Shown: positions 19,439 through 27,230 of the stretch, piece after piece | Position numbering within the stretch: the stretch's first letter is position 1 | How the letters are laid out: each line of letters begins with the position of its first letter | Source of the DNA: Bacillus oleivorans | Lineage (GTDB): Bacteria > Bacillota > Bacilli > Bacillales > JC228 | DNA length: 64,000 nucleotides | Reading direction: 5' to 3' | NCBI RefSeq assembly: GCF_900207585.1 | Contig: NZ_OAOP01000011.1 | Coordinates: 82,062-146,061 of the forward strand | Notes under the pieces: model-generated | The model's input: the letters and a program-made list of their open reading frames with translations, nothing else | What the model was told of the DNA's origin: nothing | Database searches by the model: none | Program-made: the position numbers and the translations under genes

Positions 19439-19675
19439 ATGTCTGATGTTCAAATGAGAGAACAAGTACAAGAAGTATTAGATAAATTACGTCCATTCCT
19501 TCTTCGTGACGGTGGAGACTGTGAGCTTGTCGATGTAGATGAAGGTACGGTTAGACTTCGCCTTCTAGGTGCATGCGGAAGCTGCCCAAGTTCAACCATC
19601 ACTTTAAAAGCGGGTATCGAACGCGCTTTATTAGAAGAAGTTCCTGGAGTTGTAGAAGTAGAACAAGTATTTTAA
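19439..19675 (+). CDS. yutI: NifU C-terminal-domain Fe-S scaffold protein, YutI
   Basis: 78 residues. The NifU-type motif [20 protein letters not shown] near residue 45 holds the CxxC that binds a labile iron-sulfur cluster for transfer to apo-proteins. ATG at 19439 is chosen over the one 6 bases upstream, which would be only 2 bases from the GGAG site. A terminator follows. The protein is the stand-alone Nfu domain, which is the usual form in bacilli. Confidence 0.92.
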   Translation: MSDVQMREQVQEVLDKLRPFLLRDGGDCELVDVDEGTVRLRLLGACGSCPSSTITLKAGIERALLEEVPGVVEVEQVF

Positions 19676-19677
19676 TG

Positions 19678-19723
19678 TAAAAAAGCGATTTTGCCAAATA
19701 ACGACAAAATCGCTTTTTCTTTT
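19678..19723. terminator. terminator between yutI and the hydroxyacid dehydrogenase gene
   Basis: AAAAGCGATTTTG / CAAAATCGCTTTT with T-run on the plus side and A-run on the minus side, convergent genes on each side. Confidence 0.9.
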
Positions 19724-19747
19724 ATCTTTTCAAAGATGTACGCCGAC

Positions 19748-20716
19748 TCAGCCCTTAACCTCTGTCTTCGGACGTTCCCCACTTAATACATTCATAATGT
19801 TCTCGCAGCATAACTGAATCATTGCCGACCTCGTTTCAAGTGATGCACTGCCAATATGAGGAAGTGCCACAACATTCGGAAACCGAAGCAAGGGATGGCT
19901 GGCATCGATAGGTTCTTTCTCAAATACATCTAAACCGGCGCCAGCTATTTCACCGGCTTCCAATGCTGTTATTAAGGCTGATTCATCGACAACTGCGCCT
20001 CGTGCTGCATTAATAAATATTGCGGTTTTCTTCATTTTTTTAAATTCTTTTTCACCAAAAAGCCCTTTCGTCTCTTTGTTGAGCGGGATCATACAAACAA
20101 TAAAATCACTTTCTTTAATCAATGTTTCAAAATCGGCATATTCTGCACCGAGCTTCTGCTCTGGATCAGGTTTTCTTGAGCGATTATAATAAAGAATTTT
20201 CAAATCAAATCCAGTAGCCCGCTTGGCAATCGCTTCCCCGATTTTTCCCATTCCCACAATTCCAATTGTTTTATGATGAATGTCATAGCCTGACAGTAAA
20301 TATGGACTCCAGCTTACCCATTTCCCTTGTTTCACAAATTCTGCTGCTTCTACAATTCTTCTGGCTGTAACCATTAACAGGGCAAAAACTAAGTCGGCAG
20401 TTGTATCGGATAAGATATCAGGCGTATTACAAACAGTTATTCCAAGATTCTTCGCTGTTTTCACGTCGATATTGTCGTAACCCACCGCCATATTAGCAAC
20501 GACCTTTAACTCTTTCCCGTGACTTAAAAGTTCCTGATCGATGGAATCAGATAACATGGATAAAATGGCGGAAGCATCTTGTACTTCTTTTAGTAAGAAT
20601 TCTCTTGAAGCCGGCTGATCTTCATAAGACCACATGACTACTTCAAATTGTTCCATAAATTTATGAACGTATGATTCTGGTATTTTTCTTGTAATGACGA
20701 TTTTTGGACGACTCAC
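19748..20716 (-). CDS. D-2-hydroxyacid dehydrogenase (glyoxylate/hydroxypyruvate reductase type)
   Basis: 322 residues. NAD(P)-binding motif GIVGMGKIGEAIAKRA near residue 150, catalytic Arg in NAARGAVVDE near 235, Glu about 30 residues later and His in ALPHIGSAS near 285: the full Arg-Glu-His set. Probably reduces glyoxylate, hydroxypyruvate or 2-ketogluconate. The GTG at 20716 (VSRPKIVITRK) with AAGGGG upstream is preferred; an open frame continues 53 codons upstream into yutH but has no matching domain. Confidence 0.88.
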   Translation of the reverse strand: MSRPKIVITRKIPESYVHKFMEQFEVVMWSYEDQPASREFLLKEVQDASAILSMLSDSIDQELLSHGKELKVVANMAVGYDNIDVKTAKNLGITVCNTPDILSDTTADLVFALLMVTARRIVEAAEFVKQGKWVSWSPYLLSGYDIHHKTIGIVGMGKIGEAIAKRATGFDLKILYYNRSRKPDPEQKLGAEYADFETLIKESDFIVCMIPLNKETKGLFGEKEFKKMKKTAIFINAARGAVVDESALITALEAGEIAGAGLDVFEKEPIDASHPLLRFPNVVALPHIGSASLETRSAMIQLCCENIMNVLSGERPKTEVKG

Positions 20717-20786
20717 TATAATAACCCCTTTATCATTTGTTACTGTCCCTATTTCCATATTATCATAATATTTACAGATATTCGCG

Positions 20787-21785
20787 CTAAACCCAACCAA
20801 AACGCGGAAGTTTAAAAGAACGGACCGGAGCTCCTGCCAGCTCATAAAAACGGCTGATAAACTCCTCATAATCAACAGTTCGGTTTATGAGTGTATTTAG
20901 TCGTTCTTCTAAGAGCTTTTTATTATGTTCCGAATTAGTTAAGTAATAGTCCTCTACTACTTCCAGGTAGTGAAGGGGAAAAGTCAGACGTGCAAATATA
21001 AGTCTCCATGAAAACGATGAGAGGGGAATTAATCTTTGATATTCCTGGAAAAAAGACAGAATTCCTTTTTCATATGTCCTGTAATGAAGGTGAACGTGCT
21101 CTCTCACCCACTCAGTTATATCCCTGCCAGCGTGGTCAAAAACCCAATCAAATGGATTTTTGATACATACATCCCCTTCCCAAAGGTATCTAGAAAACCG
21201 CTGATAAGTGACCGTTCCTGCATCCACATCTAGCGGAGTATCATCTAGTTCAGTATCCGTCAAATATTGAATCGCATTTTCTGCTAACCCCATAAAATAC
21301 GGAAAAGATTCAATAAATAAGCGATCAAACTCTTCTTCAGGCTCCACAAATAATTTTTGCTGCCAAACTTTCTCCATCTGTTCTAGCCGTTTTTCCCACA
21401 ATTCTTTCCATTGTCCGATCCTGCTGATTACCTGAACCTTTTCATTGAATAATTTTCCTCTATAATGAAATTCCGCCAGACTTCTCCCCATAGATGTATT
21501 GATTGACCGTAAATGCTCATTATATAAAACAACAAAGGATTGATCCTGATGTTGTCCAATATAGGATCGAGTTTTATTTTGTTTAAATCGGGCAATTGTT
21601 TGATCACCATACGTATATAGATGGGTTGATAATTTATGAAGTTCAATTAATTCATTTTGTTCCCTATCTTGGATGGGAGCCATAATATAGACTATACCTC
21701 TGGAATATACGGCATCATAGCGGCCTATCTTAAACATTTGTTCAGGCTCAATCTCAAACAAACTGAGTAAGCTTTGGTAATCCAT
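20787..21785 (-). CDS. yutH: spore coat-associated kinase-like protein YutH
   Basis: 332 residues of the CotS/YutH group, distantly related to small-molecule kinases such as homoserine or aminoglycoside kinases. Seen: a beta-rich N-terminal lobe, a long Trp/Glu-rich helical region (about 110-160), and a Brenner-like loop around FDWVFDHAGRDITEWV near residue 218 where the metal ligands are degenerate. AAAGGAGGATCCGG is an excellent site. In B. subtilis YutH is a coat protein made late in sporulation; enzyme activity is doubtful. Confidence 0.8.
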   Translation of the reverse strand: MDYQSLLSLFEIEPEQMFKIGRYDAVYSRGIVYIMAPIQDREQNELIELHKLSTHLYTYGDQTIARFKQNKTRSYIGQHQDQSFVVLYNEHLRSINTSMGRSLAEFHYRGKLFNEKVQVISRIGQWKELWEKRLEQMEKVWQQKLFVEPEEEFDRLFIESFPYFMGLAENAIQYLTDTELDDTPLDVDAGTVTYQRFSRYLWEGDVCIKNPFDWVFDHAGRDITEWVREHVHLHYRTYEKGILSFFQEYQRLIPLSSFSWRLIFARLTFPLHYLEVVEDYYLTNSEHNKKLLEERLNTLINRTVDYEEFISRFYELAGAPVRSFKLPRFGWV

Positions 21786-21895
21786 CCGGATCCTCCTTTC
21801 TGTAAAAGGACAGCTTTCATACCATATATATGTATCAATTAATGTTTCAATGCAAAGTCATGTAGTGTCAATCCATTGTCAAAGGGGATATACGA

Positions 21896-22390
21896 ATGAG
21901 TCACTATTTAAAATTAACAGAACAAACCGCTAGAGAATGGCTTCAAGAACGCGGGGTCACGATAAAGGATATTGCAGACCTTGTCATGGTTCTTCAGGAG
22001 AAATATCACACTAATTTAAAAATAGAAACCTGTATCGAGAATGTGGAAAAGGTTCTTTCAAAACGAGAAGTACAAAACGCTATATTAACAGGGATTCAAT
22101 TAGACCGGCTGGCAGAAAAGAAAATGCTAAAGGAACCGCTACAATCTATGATAGAGGTTGATGAAGGGTTATACGGGGTCGATGAAATTCTAGCTTTTTC
22201 AATCGTTAATGTATACGGCTCGATCGGTTTTACCAACTACGGCTATATCGACAAGCTGAAGCCAGGAATTTTAAAACAGTTAAATGATAAATCAAGCGGA
22301 AAATGTCACACATTCCTCGATGATATTGTGGGAGCTATTGCAGCAGCCGCATCAAGCAGACTAGCTCATACAGAGGTTGGTGAAGAGTAA
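21896..22390 (+). CDS. yutG: phosphatidylglycerophosphatase A-related protein, YutG
   Basis: 164 residues of the PgpA/LtrC family, but soluble: the transmembrane helices of Gram-negative PgpA are not seen. The C-terminal half keeps the family block YGSIGFTNYGYIDKLKPG and HTFLDDIVGAIAAAASSR with the Asp pair thought to bind metal. Probably a lipid phosphatase-like protein acting in phosphatidylglycerol synthesis, inferred from family only. AAAGGGG precedes the ATG. Confidence 0.82.
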   Translation: MSHYLKLTEQTAREWLQERGVTIKDIADLVMVLQEKYHTNLKIETCIENVEKVLSKREVQNAILTGIQLDRLAEKKMLKEPLQSMIEVDEGLYGVDEILAFSIVNVYGSIGFTNYGYIDKLKPGILKQLNDKSSGKCHTFLDDIVGAIAAAASSRLAHTEVGEE

Positions 22391-22403
22391 AAAAAATAAG
22401 CAA

Positions 22404-22439
22404 TAAAAAAAGTGCCTCCTCAACAAGGCACTTTTTTAA
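22404..22439. terminator. bidirectional terminator
   Basis: AAAAAAGTGCCT / AGGCACTTTTTT with an 8-base loop between convergent yutG and yutF. Confidence 0.9.
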
Positions 22440-22442
22440 GAT

Positions 22443-23210
22443 CTATTGTACATCCCATTCCTTTAATGACTCGATACTGAATGTAGGCTGAATATCGTAT
22501 TGTTTGAGATCTTCTTTGGCGGTAACTCCTGTATGAACTAACAGAGTATCGACACCAGCCCGGATTCCTGCTTGAATATCGGTTTGATAATTGTCCCCCA
22601 CCATGAGAACATCCTCTTTAGAAACGCCTAATAGTTCAAGAGCTTGTTCAACCATAATGGGCTCTGGTTTGCCGATAAACGCAGGTTTAACCCCAGTGGA
22701 TACCGTTATAACTGAGGATAAAGCACCATTTCCGGGAACAAAACCTCGTTCAGTCGGGAAAGCTGTATCACTATTGGTAACGATAAAGGATGCCCCATTT
22801 CGTACCGCCAGACATGCCTTTGCCAATTTTTCATATGTAATATTCCGGTCTAATCCCATTACAACCGCATCTGGGTCGTGTTCTGTTAAGATACAGCCTG
22901 CTTGCTTTAACGGGATTTCTAGCCCATTTTCACCAATCATCAAAACTTTAGGCTGTTTCTGTTCTTTCATGATAAACCTCGCAGCGGCCATACTGGAAGT
23001 GAAAACCTGGCCAGGTTCAGCAGGGATATCGAATCCATTCAATACTCGAGCCACTTCCTCTTGGGTTTTCGTTGAATTATTCGTTACAAACAAATAAGGA
23101 ATGTTGTGATTTGCCAAGGATTGAATGAAATCAGATGCTTCCTCTATTCTCTCAGTTCCGCGATACATCGTTCCATCTAAATCAATAAGATATCCTTTGT
23201 ACCTTCTCAA
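22443..23210 (-). CDS. yutF: HAD-superfamily IIA (NagD-like) phosphatase, YutF
   Basis: 255 residues. HAD motif I GYLIDLDGTMYRG at residues 6-18 with the nucleophile Asp pair, motif II LFVTNNSTKT near 55, a type IIA cap, and motif IV DVLMVGDNYQTDIQAG near 205. This is the NagD/4-nitrophenylphosphatase group acting on nucleotide or sugar phosphates. TTG start with GGGGGTG upstream. Followed upstream by yutE on the same strand (27-base gap), so probably one transcript. Confidence 0.9.
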   Translation of the reverse strand: MRRYKGYLIDLDGTMYRGTERIEEASDFIQSLANHNIPYLFVTNNSTKTQEEVARVLNGFDIPAEPGQVFTSSMAAARFIMKEQKQPKVLMIGENGLEIPLKQAGCILTEHDPDAVVMGLDRNITYEKLAKACLAVRNGASFIVTNSDTAFPTERGFVPGNGALSSVITVSTGVKPAFIGKPEPIMVEQALELLGVSKEDVLMVGDNYQTDIQAGIRAGVDTLLVHTGVTAKEDLKQYDIQPTFSIESLKEWDVQ

Positions 23211-23237
23211 GTAAACACCCCCGTCTAGTTGTAAAAA

Positions 23238-23675
23238 TTAAGGTTTAAATGCAGATACTGGACCAAGCTCATTGGTTAAATAGTCTCTTACCGCTTGCGA
23301 GAATTGAATAAAATCATCTTTATGCGTCAATAAGCATTGTTTAATCGCATCATGATCTACATGCAGATAGTCTTGTACAATGTTCTTTCGGAATTCAATC
23401 AATGCTTTTAAAGCATTCCCCAACTCTTCGTGAACGACATTCTCATCTAACAATATGTCTATGATATCTTCATAGCTTCCCGGGTCACGCATAATAAATC
23501 CGTCTATAATTGAATTCCCTACATCTAATACTGATTCAATCAGCATATGGGTAATTCTTTCTAGAGCAGTTCGTTCCAAACTGGTTTCCCATGTGGGTAC
23601 AACCGAAAATAAATTTAATTGCCGATCATAATACTGTAACGTTTCTTCTATCTTTTGACGGTCAACAAAATACAT
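23238..23675 (-). CDS. yutE: DUF86 HEPN-fold protein YutE, catalytic His replaced
   Basis: 145-residue helical protein of the DUF86 (HepT-like) branch of HEPN. HepT toxins carry an R-x4-H motif, typically FRNxLVHxY; here the aligned segment is FRKNIVQDY near residue 112, so the His is Gln. No MNT nucleotidyltransferase antitoxin gene lies beside it. This suggests a housekeeping or non-nuclease version, as expected for a conserved chromosomal gene. AGGAAGGTCACC precedes the ATG. It shares strand with yutF. Confidence 0.8.
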   Translation of the reverse strand: MYFVDRQKIEETLQYYDRQLNLFSVVPTWETSLERTALERITHMLIESVLDVGNSIIDGFIMRDPGSYEDIIDILLDENVVHEELGNALKALIEFRKNIVQDYLHVDHDAIKQCLLTHKDDFIQFSQAVRDYLTNELGPVSAFKP

Positions 23676-23849
23676 GGTGACCTTCCTTTCTTTTTAAAAG
23701 ATCATGTTATATTGTACCATATTAATCAATATCAATGTCAGAAACAGAATAGTTGAAAAGCATTTGTATTTTTTTAAAGGAAATGAAAGAAAAATTTAGA
23801 AGTTATATATGGAAATAAAAAAAGGTATAAATATAAGGAGAACGCGCAT

Positions 23850-24116
23850 ATGTCTGAACGTTTTTTTCTATACGATGATTCAGTTTCCTCTTCGATACGG
23901 TTTGTCAGTTTTTTAGGTGAACGCGGGCGATATGATTTATGTATCATACATACAGACCGTTATTTTGGTAAAGCGATTGTTCTTGATATTCAGAGAAACC
24001 GATTTGCCATTATTGGACCGGATGACTTAAATGAAGAGGGATACATTGAGTATGCGTTTCAGTTAAGTACAGAAGAAGCAGCTGAGTTAACCTCCTTTTT
24101 ATTAGAGATTGTTTAA
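23850..24116 (+). CDS. DUF3055 family protein
   Basis: 88 residues beginning MSERFFLYDDSVSS, with FVSFLGERGRYDLCIIHTDR and a C-terminal GYIEYAFQLSTEEAAELTSFL, the usual DUF3055 layout: a short alpha/beta protein conserved in bacilli. AAGGAGAACGCGCAT gives a clear start. The neighbours are other small yut genes. Function unknown. Confidence 0.75.
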   Translation: MSERFFLYDDSVSSSIRFVSFLGERGRYDLCIIHTDRYFGKAIVLDIQRNRFAIIGPDDLNEEGYIEYAFQLSTEEAAELTSFLLEIV

Positions 24117-24182
24117 AATTGTTAAGGATGATTTAATCACATCAAGAAAAACTAAAGGTGTAGATGATCTTGAGGTGATAAC

Positions 24183-24500
24183 ATGACCGATTTTAATCAA
24201 TTTAAACATCCCACAAGGGAAAAAGAGGAATATACAGACTTCTCCAATGTTGAAAAGATGAAAGACTTTTTAACTTCCGAAGAATTTCCAGAAGGACCGT
24301 TTGGATCTCCTATTGAAAAAGATGAACCGGTTGAAAATAAAAATACCCCTTGGGAAAAAGGACAAAGATTTTATACTCCATTCAATTACGAGAACAAGAC
24401 ACTCCATGAAGATTTGCCTCGGCATATCGAACCTGCCCATCAGCCAAATGATGATCCGAATCGGGAAACTGAACCTCCTTATGGGGGAGACTCTAAATAA
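24183..24500 (+). CDS. hypothetical polar cytosolic protein
   Basis: 105 residues, strongly hydrophilic, rich in Glu, Pro, Asn and Lys, and without hydrophobic core segments; probably intrinsically disordered. GAGGTGATAAC precedes the ATG and a terminator follows, so it is likely expressed. No family recognised. It lies between the DUF3055 gene and the convergent yutD. Confidence 0.55.
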   Translation: MTDFNQFKHPTREKEEYTDFSNVEKMKDFLTSEEFPEGPFGSPIEKDEPVENKNTPWEKGQRFYTPFNYENKTLHEDLPRHIEPAHQPNDDPNRETEPPYGGDSK

Positions 24501-24506
24501 TGGAAG

Positions 24507-24541
24507 AAAAAGGATGACTCCCTCAGGGTCATCCTTCATCT
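24507..24541. terminator. terminator between convergent genes
   Basis: AAGGATGAC / GTCATCCTT around TCCCTCAGG, followed by TCATC on the plus side and AAAAA-complement T-run on the minus side. Confidence 0.75.
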
Positions 24542-24542
24542 C

Positions 24543-24818
24543 TTATTGTTCTATTTTTTTTACAACAAAATAGGCGCAGCCAAAATTACAGTATTCATAC
24601 AGATATTCCTTCAATGTACTGATTTTATTATCAAAAGCAGCTTTAGGATTTTGATCATCAAAAAATCCTCGCAGCCTTAATTGACCATAACCCCAGTCCC
24701 CTACAATATAATCATATTTGGACAAAATGTCACTGTATCTTTCACGGAAAGCTTCTTCTTGAAAGCCCTCGCGATAGTCTTCAATTACTTCGTAATGAAT
24801 ATTCTGAACGATAATCAC
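24543..24818 (-). CDS. yutD: YutD-like protein (DUF1027)
   Basis: 91 residues. The family core YDYIVGDWGYGQLRLRGFF is present near residue 37 and EYCNFGCAYFVVKK near the C-terminus, both characteristic of YutD/DUF1027. The GTG at 24818 is chosen because AGGTGAGG would overlap the alternative GTG 9 bases upstream. Cytoplasmic, function unknown; conserved in bacilli and lactobacilli. Confidence 0.82.
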   Translation of the reverse strand: MIIVQNIHYEVIEDYREGFQEEAFRERYSDILSKYDYIVGDWGYGQLRLRGFFDDQNPKAAFDNKISTLKEYLYEYCNFGCAYFVVKKIEQ

Positions 24819-24926
24819 AAGAAACACCTCACCTTTTCTCCTATTCCTATTATAACGGATTAACCATCAATTACTAAGCAGAAAAATAACGAAAAAGGTC
24901 ATTCTAATGGTAAGGAGGTGGAGAAT

Positions 24927-25619
24927 GTGAAAAAAACCTTTCTGACCATTGGAATTTGCGGTTTGATTCTCACAGGATGTAATGATAACGAAGCTGGCCA
25001 AGATATCTATAAAGAAAGTGGCAACACGATAAATGTGAATGACAGTGCAGACCTATACAATCCTAATCTGACGGACAATGATTCACAAAAAAACGAAGAA
25101 TTTGGCTACGTCCGTCATCAAAGAAATCCGATTCCAGGAAATAATACCGTGCAATATGGAGAAATCTTAGCTATTGACCGAGAGGCATTAGCCGATACAA
25201 TTAGCCGTATTGCCGTGCAAATACCAAATGTTGAGGATGCCGCAACATTAGTAACAGATGAGGAAGTTTTAATAGCATATCGCAGCAATTCAGAAGACCG
25301 GAATGCAACAGCGGATCAAGTAAAAAGAACAGCCCTATCCTTTGTACCTAGATACTTTCATGTGTATGTGGCGGATGACCCTCGCATGATTCGTGAGATT
25401 GAGGATATATCCCCGTTGGATTCTGACTCAAATAATGTTGAAAGTATTGTTGATCAAACCATACAACAAATGTTGAAATATCCACAAGGCAATAGACTCA
25501 GCGACGGTGAAAATGAAAACGGTGAATATGAAGGCGATGTAAACGATAATATGGACCGCGATGATATTCATCAGATGATGGATACTAATACAAATACTAA
25601 TCGAAACAACAACCGATAA
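24927..25619 (+). CDS. yutC: YhcN/YlaJ-family sporulation lipoprotein, YutC
   Basis: 230 residues. Signal peptide with lipobox ILTGC, so the mature protein is anchored at Cys near residue 18. The YhcN/YlaJ domain follows (residues 80-170: AIDREALADTISRIAVQIPNVEDAATLVTDEEVLIAY). The tail is Asn/Asp-rich low complexity with TNTNTNRNNNR. Members are found in spores and coat/germination membranes. GTG at 24927 fits AAGGAGG with 8-base spacing. A terminator follows. Confidence 0.83.
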   Translation: MKKTFLTIGICGLILTGCNDNEAGQDIYKESGNTINVNDSADLYNPNLTDNDSQKNEEFGYVRHQRNPIPGNNTVQYGEILAIDREALADTISRIAVQIPNVEDAATLVTDEEVLIAYRSNSEDRNATADQVKRTALSFVPRYFHVYVADDPRMIREIEDISPLDSDSNNVESIVDQTIQQMLKYPQGNRLSDGENENGEYEGDVNDNMDRDDIHQMMDTNTNTNRNNNR

Positions 25620-25631
25620 TTTTAGAGAAAT

Positions 25632-25660
25632 GAGCGGGTAAACCTCCCGCTCTTCTTTTA
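25632..25660 (+). terminator. terminator of yutC
   Basis: GAGCGGG-TAAACCT-CCCGCTC followed by TTCTTTTA. Confidence 0.85.
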
Positions 25661-25663
25661 TTT

Positions 25664-25950
25664 AGGCTGTTTTCGCATGGATTGTTGCTACTTGAATAAT
25701 TTTTTGAACTGAAGTGGAATGGAGCGGAAGACACCCTGAGTCCTCATAAAATGCATTCGCATTTTCTTCGTGCGATGCTTATGCTGCCGAAGCCTTCCTT
25801 GTCCTGCGTGAAGAAGAGGTGAGCCTCTAGACCCCGCAGGCAAAGCCGAGGAGGCTCAGGCCACCTCCCCGGGGAATCTTGTGTCTGGAGCGAAATGGAA
25901 CGGACATGTTTACCTCCATTAAAAAACAACAAACTATGCGAAAAAAGCCT
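25664..25950. repeat. 287-bp MITE/BCR-like dispersed element with terminal inverted repeats
   Basis: Ends AGGCTGTTTTCGCATGG (25664 onward) and the reverse complement of positions 25927-25950 match at about 20 of 24 bases. Inside is the GGAATGGAGCGGAAG...CCCCGCAGG...GCCGAGGAGGCTC pattern that is known as a dispersed intergenic repeat in many Bacillaceae, including the internal hairpin GAGCCTC/GAGGCTC. It is GC-richer than its surroundings and codes for nothing convincing. Together with the yutC terminator it fills the 466-base gap before lytH. Confidence 0.65.
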
Positions 25951-26085
25951 TTATTTATCACACTTCTAAAAAGATTATCCAATATTTCCATTTATTGAAG
26001 TAATGGAATTGATTCATGTCTCACAAAATAAAAAAGCGATTATCTTAGTCTTCATGTTTTCAGAAAAATTGGGGAGGACACATAA

Positions 26086-27069
26086 GTGAAGTACTTAAAA
26101 ACGTTTATAGCTATGATTGTTCTATTTGCATTACTCCCTTCATCTTCATCGGCTAGCGAAAAAGGTGAAGATGTATATGCGGAGCGAATGGAATTTTATA
26201 AAACGATAGAAACAGTTACATTGGTGCCCTGGTATTATATAGCAGCTGTTGATCAATACGAACGGAACATCCGCGGAGTTCGCAGGGACTTACCAAAGGC
26301 TGAAGGCCTTTCAGGCGTTTATTTTGAGCCAATGAAATGGTCTGGTCCCCTAAATCCTAATCAAGAAGATGATAATCCTATGTCCATTACTCTATTTAAT
26401 GGAGTGGGAATTGATGGGAATGGAGATGGGAAGGCATTAAGGACAGATGATTTCGATGCTTTAATGACAATGGCCACATACCTGCAATCCTATGGTTCCG
26501 ATGATGATAACTTAAAAATTGCACTTTGGAATTATTACAAGCGGGATAAAACCGTTTCTATAATTGCTGAAATTGCAAAATTGTACAAGCACTTTGGCCG
26601 GCTGAACTTAACGGCCCATTCCTTCCCTGTTCCGCTTCGCTCACGGCATAGTTACCGAAATACATGGGGCGATGCAAGAGGCTGGGGAGGTCGGAGAATC
26701 CATGAAGGAACCGATATTTTTGCTAATTATGGAGTTCCTGTTATGGCTACCTGCTATGGAATCGTCGAAATGAAGGGTTGGAACCGTTATGGAGGATGGC
26801 GTGTAGGAATTCGCGATATCAATAATACGTATCATTACTATGCCCACCTTAGCGGTTTTTCTAAGGATTTAAAGGTAGGACAAATTGTGGAGCCTGGGAC
26901 CGTGATTGGCGGCGTCGGGAGCTCTGGTTATGGACCTCCTGGAACCTCGGGTAAATTCCCGCCACACTTACACTATGGAATGTATAAGGATAACGGTTAT
27001 ACCGAATGGTCATTTGATCCATACCCTCATTTAAGATTGTGGGAACGGCAGATGCGCAGCAAGCGATAA
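26086..27069 (+). CDS. lytH: LytH-like M23 peptidase (spore cortex L-Ala-D-Glu endopeptidase)
   Basis: 327 residues with a signal peptide ending near SSSSAS. The C-terminal LytM/M23 zinc peptidase domain shows HEGTDIF (first His and Asp ligands, near residue 205), TYHYYAHL near 245 and PPHLHYGMY near 290, the complete metal set. B. subtilis LytH (YunA) trims muropeptide side chains in the spore cortex. GTG start after GGGGAGGACACATAA. Position beside yun genes supports the name. An N-terminal domain of about 170 residues is not otherwise assigned. Confidence 0.85.
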   Translation: MKYLKTFIAMIVLFALLPSSSSASEKGEDVYAERMEFYKTIETVTLVPWYYIAAVDQYERNIRGVRRDLPKAEGLSGVYFEPMKWSGPLNPNQEDDNPMSITLFNGVGIDGNGDGKALRTDDFDALMTMATYLQSYGSDDDNLKIALWNYYKRDKTVSIIAEIAKLYKHFGRLNLTAHSFPVPLRSRHSYRNTWGDARGWGGRRIHEGTDIFANYGVPVMATCYGIVEMKGWNRYGGWRVGIRDINNTYHYYAHLSGFSKDLKVGQIVEPGTVIGGVGSSGYGPPGTSGKFPPHLHYGMYKDNGYTEWSFDPYPHLRLWERQMRSKR

Positions 27070-27086
27070 TCGAAAACAATAAAATA

Positions 27087-27124
27087 AAGGACTGTGTGAA
27101 AATAGAGCTCACACAGTCCCTTTT
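27087..27124. terminator. terminator between lytH and metS
   Basis: GGACTGTGTGA / TCACACAGTCC with a 9-base loop, then CTTTTATT on the plus strand and TTTATT on the minus strand. Confidence 0.9.
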
Positions 27125-27125
27125 A

Positions 27126-27230
27126 TTAAGAAGATTTTGCTTTTTTAACAGCATGTAAAATACTTGCTCCCATACCACCCCAAATAATAACCATCGACAG
27201 TACCATCCAAAAAATTGCTCCACCTGTCAT
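27126..27230 (-). CDS. metS: MetS-family NSS transporter small subunit
   Basis: 34-residue single-helix protein reading MTGGAIFWMVLSMVIIWGG and ending KKAKSS. Its ATG overlaps the TAA stop of the sodium symporter gene by one base (TAATG), with GGAGGTTTC inside the end of that gene. This is the arrangement of the MetP/MetS methionine/alanine importers, where the small subunit is essential for transport. Easily missed because of its length. Confidence 0.85.
   Translation of the reverse strand: MTGGAIFWMVLSMVIIWGGMGASILHAVKKAKSS

Noticed and set aside
25744..25932. 62-codon minus-strand frame
   Set aside because: Lies within the dispersed GC-rich repeat and has no ribosome site or recognisable domain.
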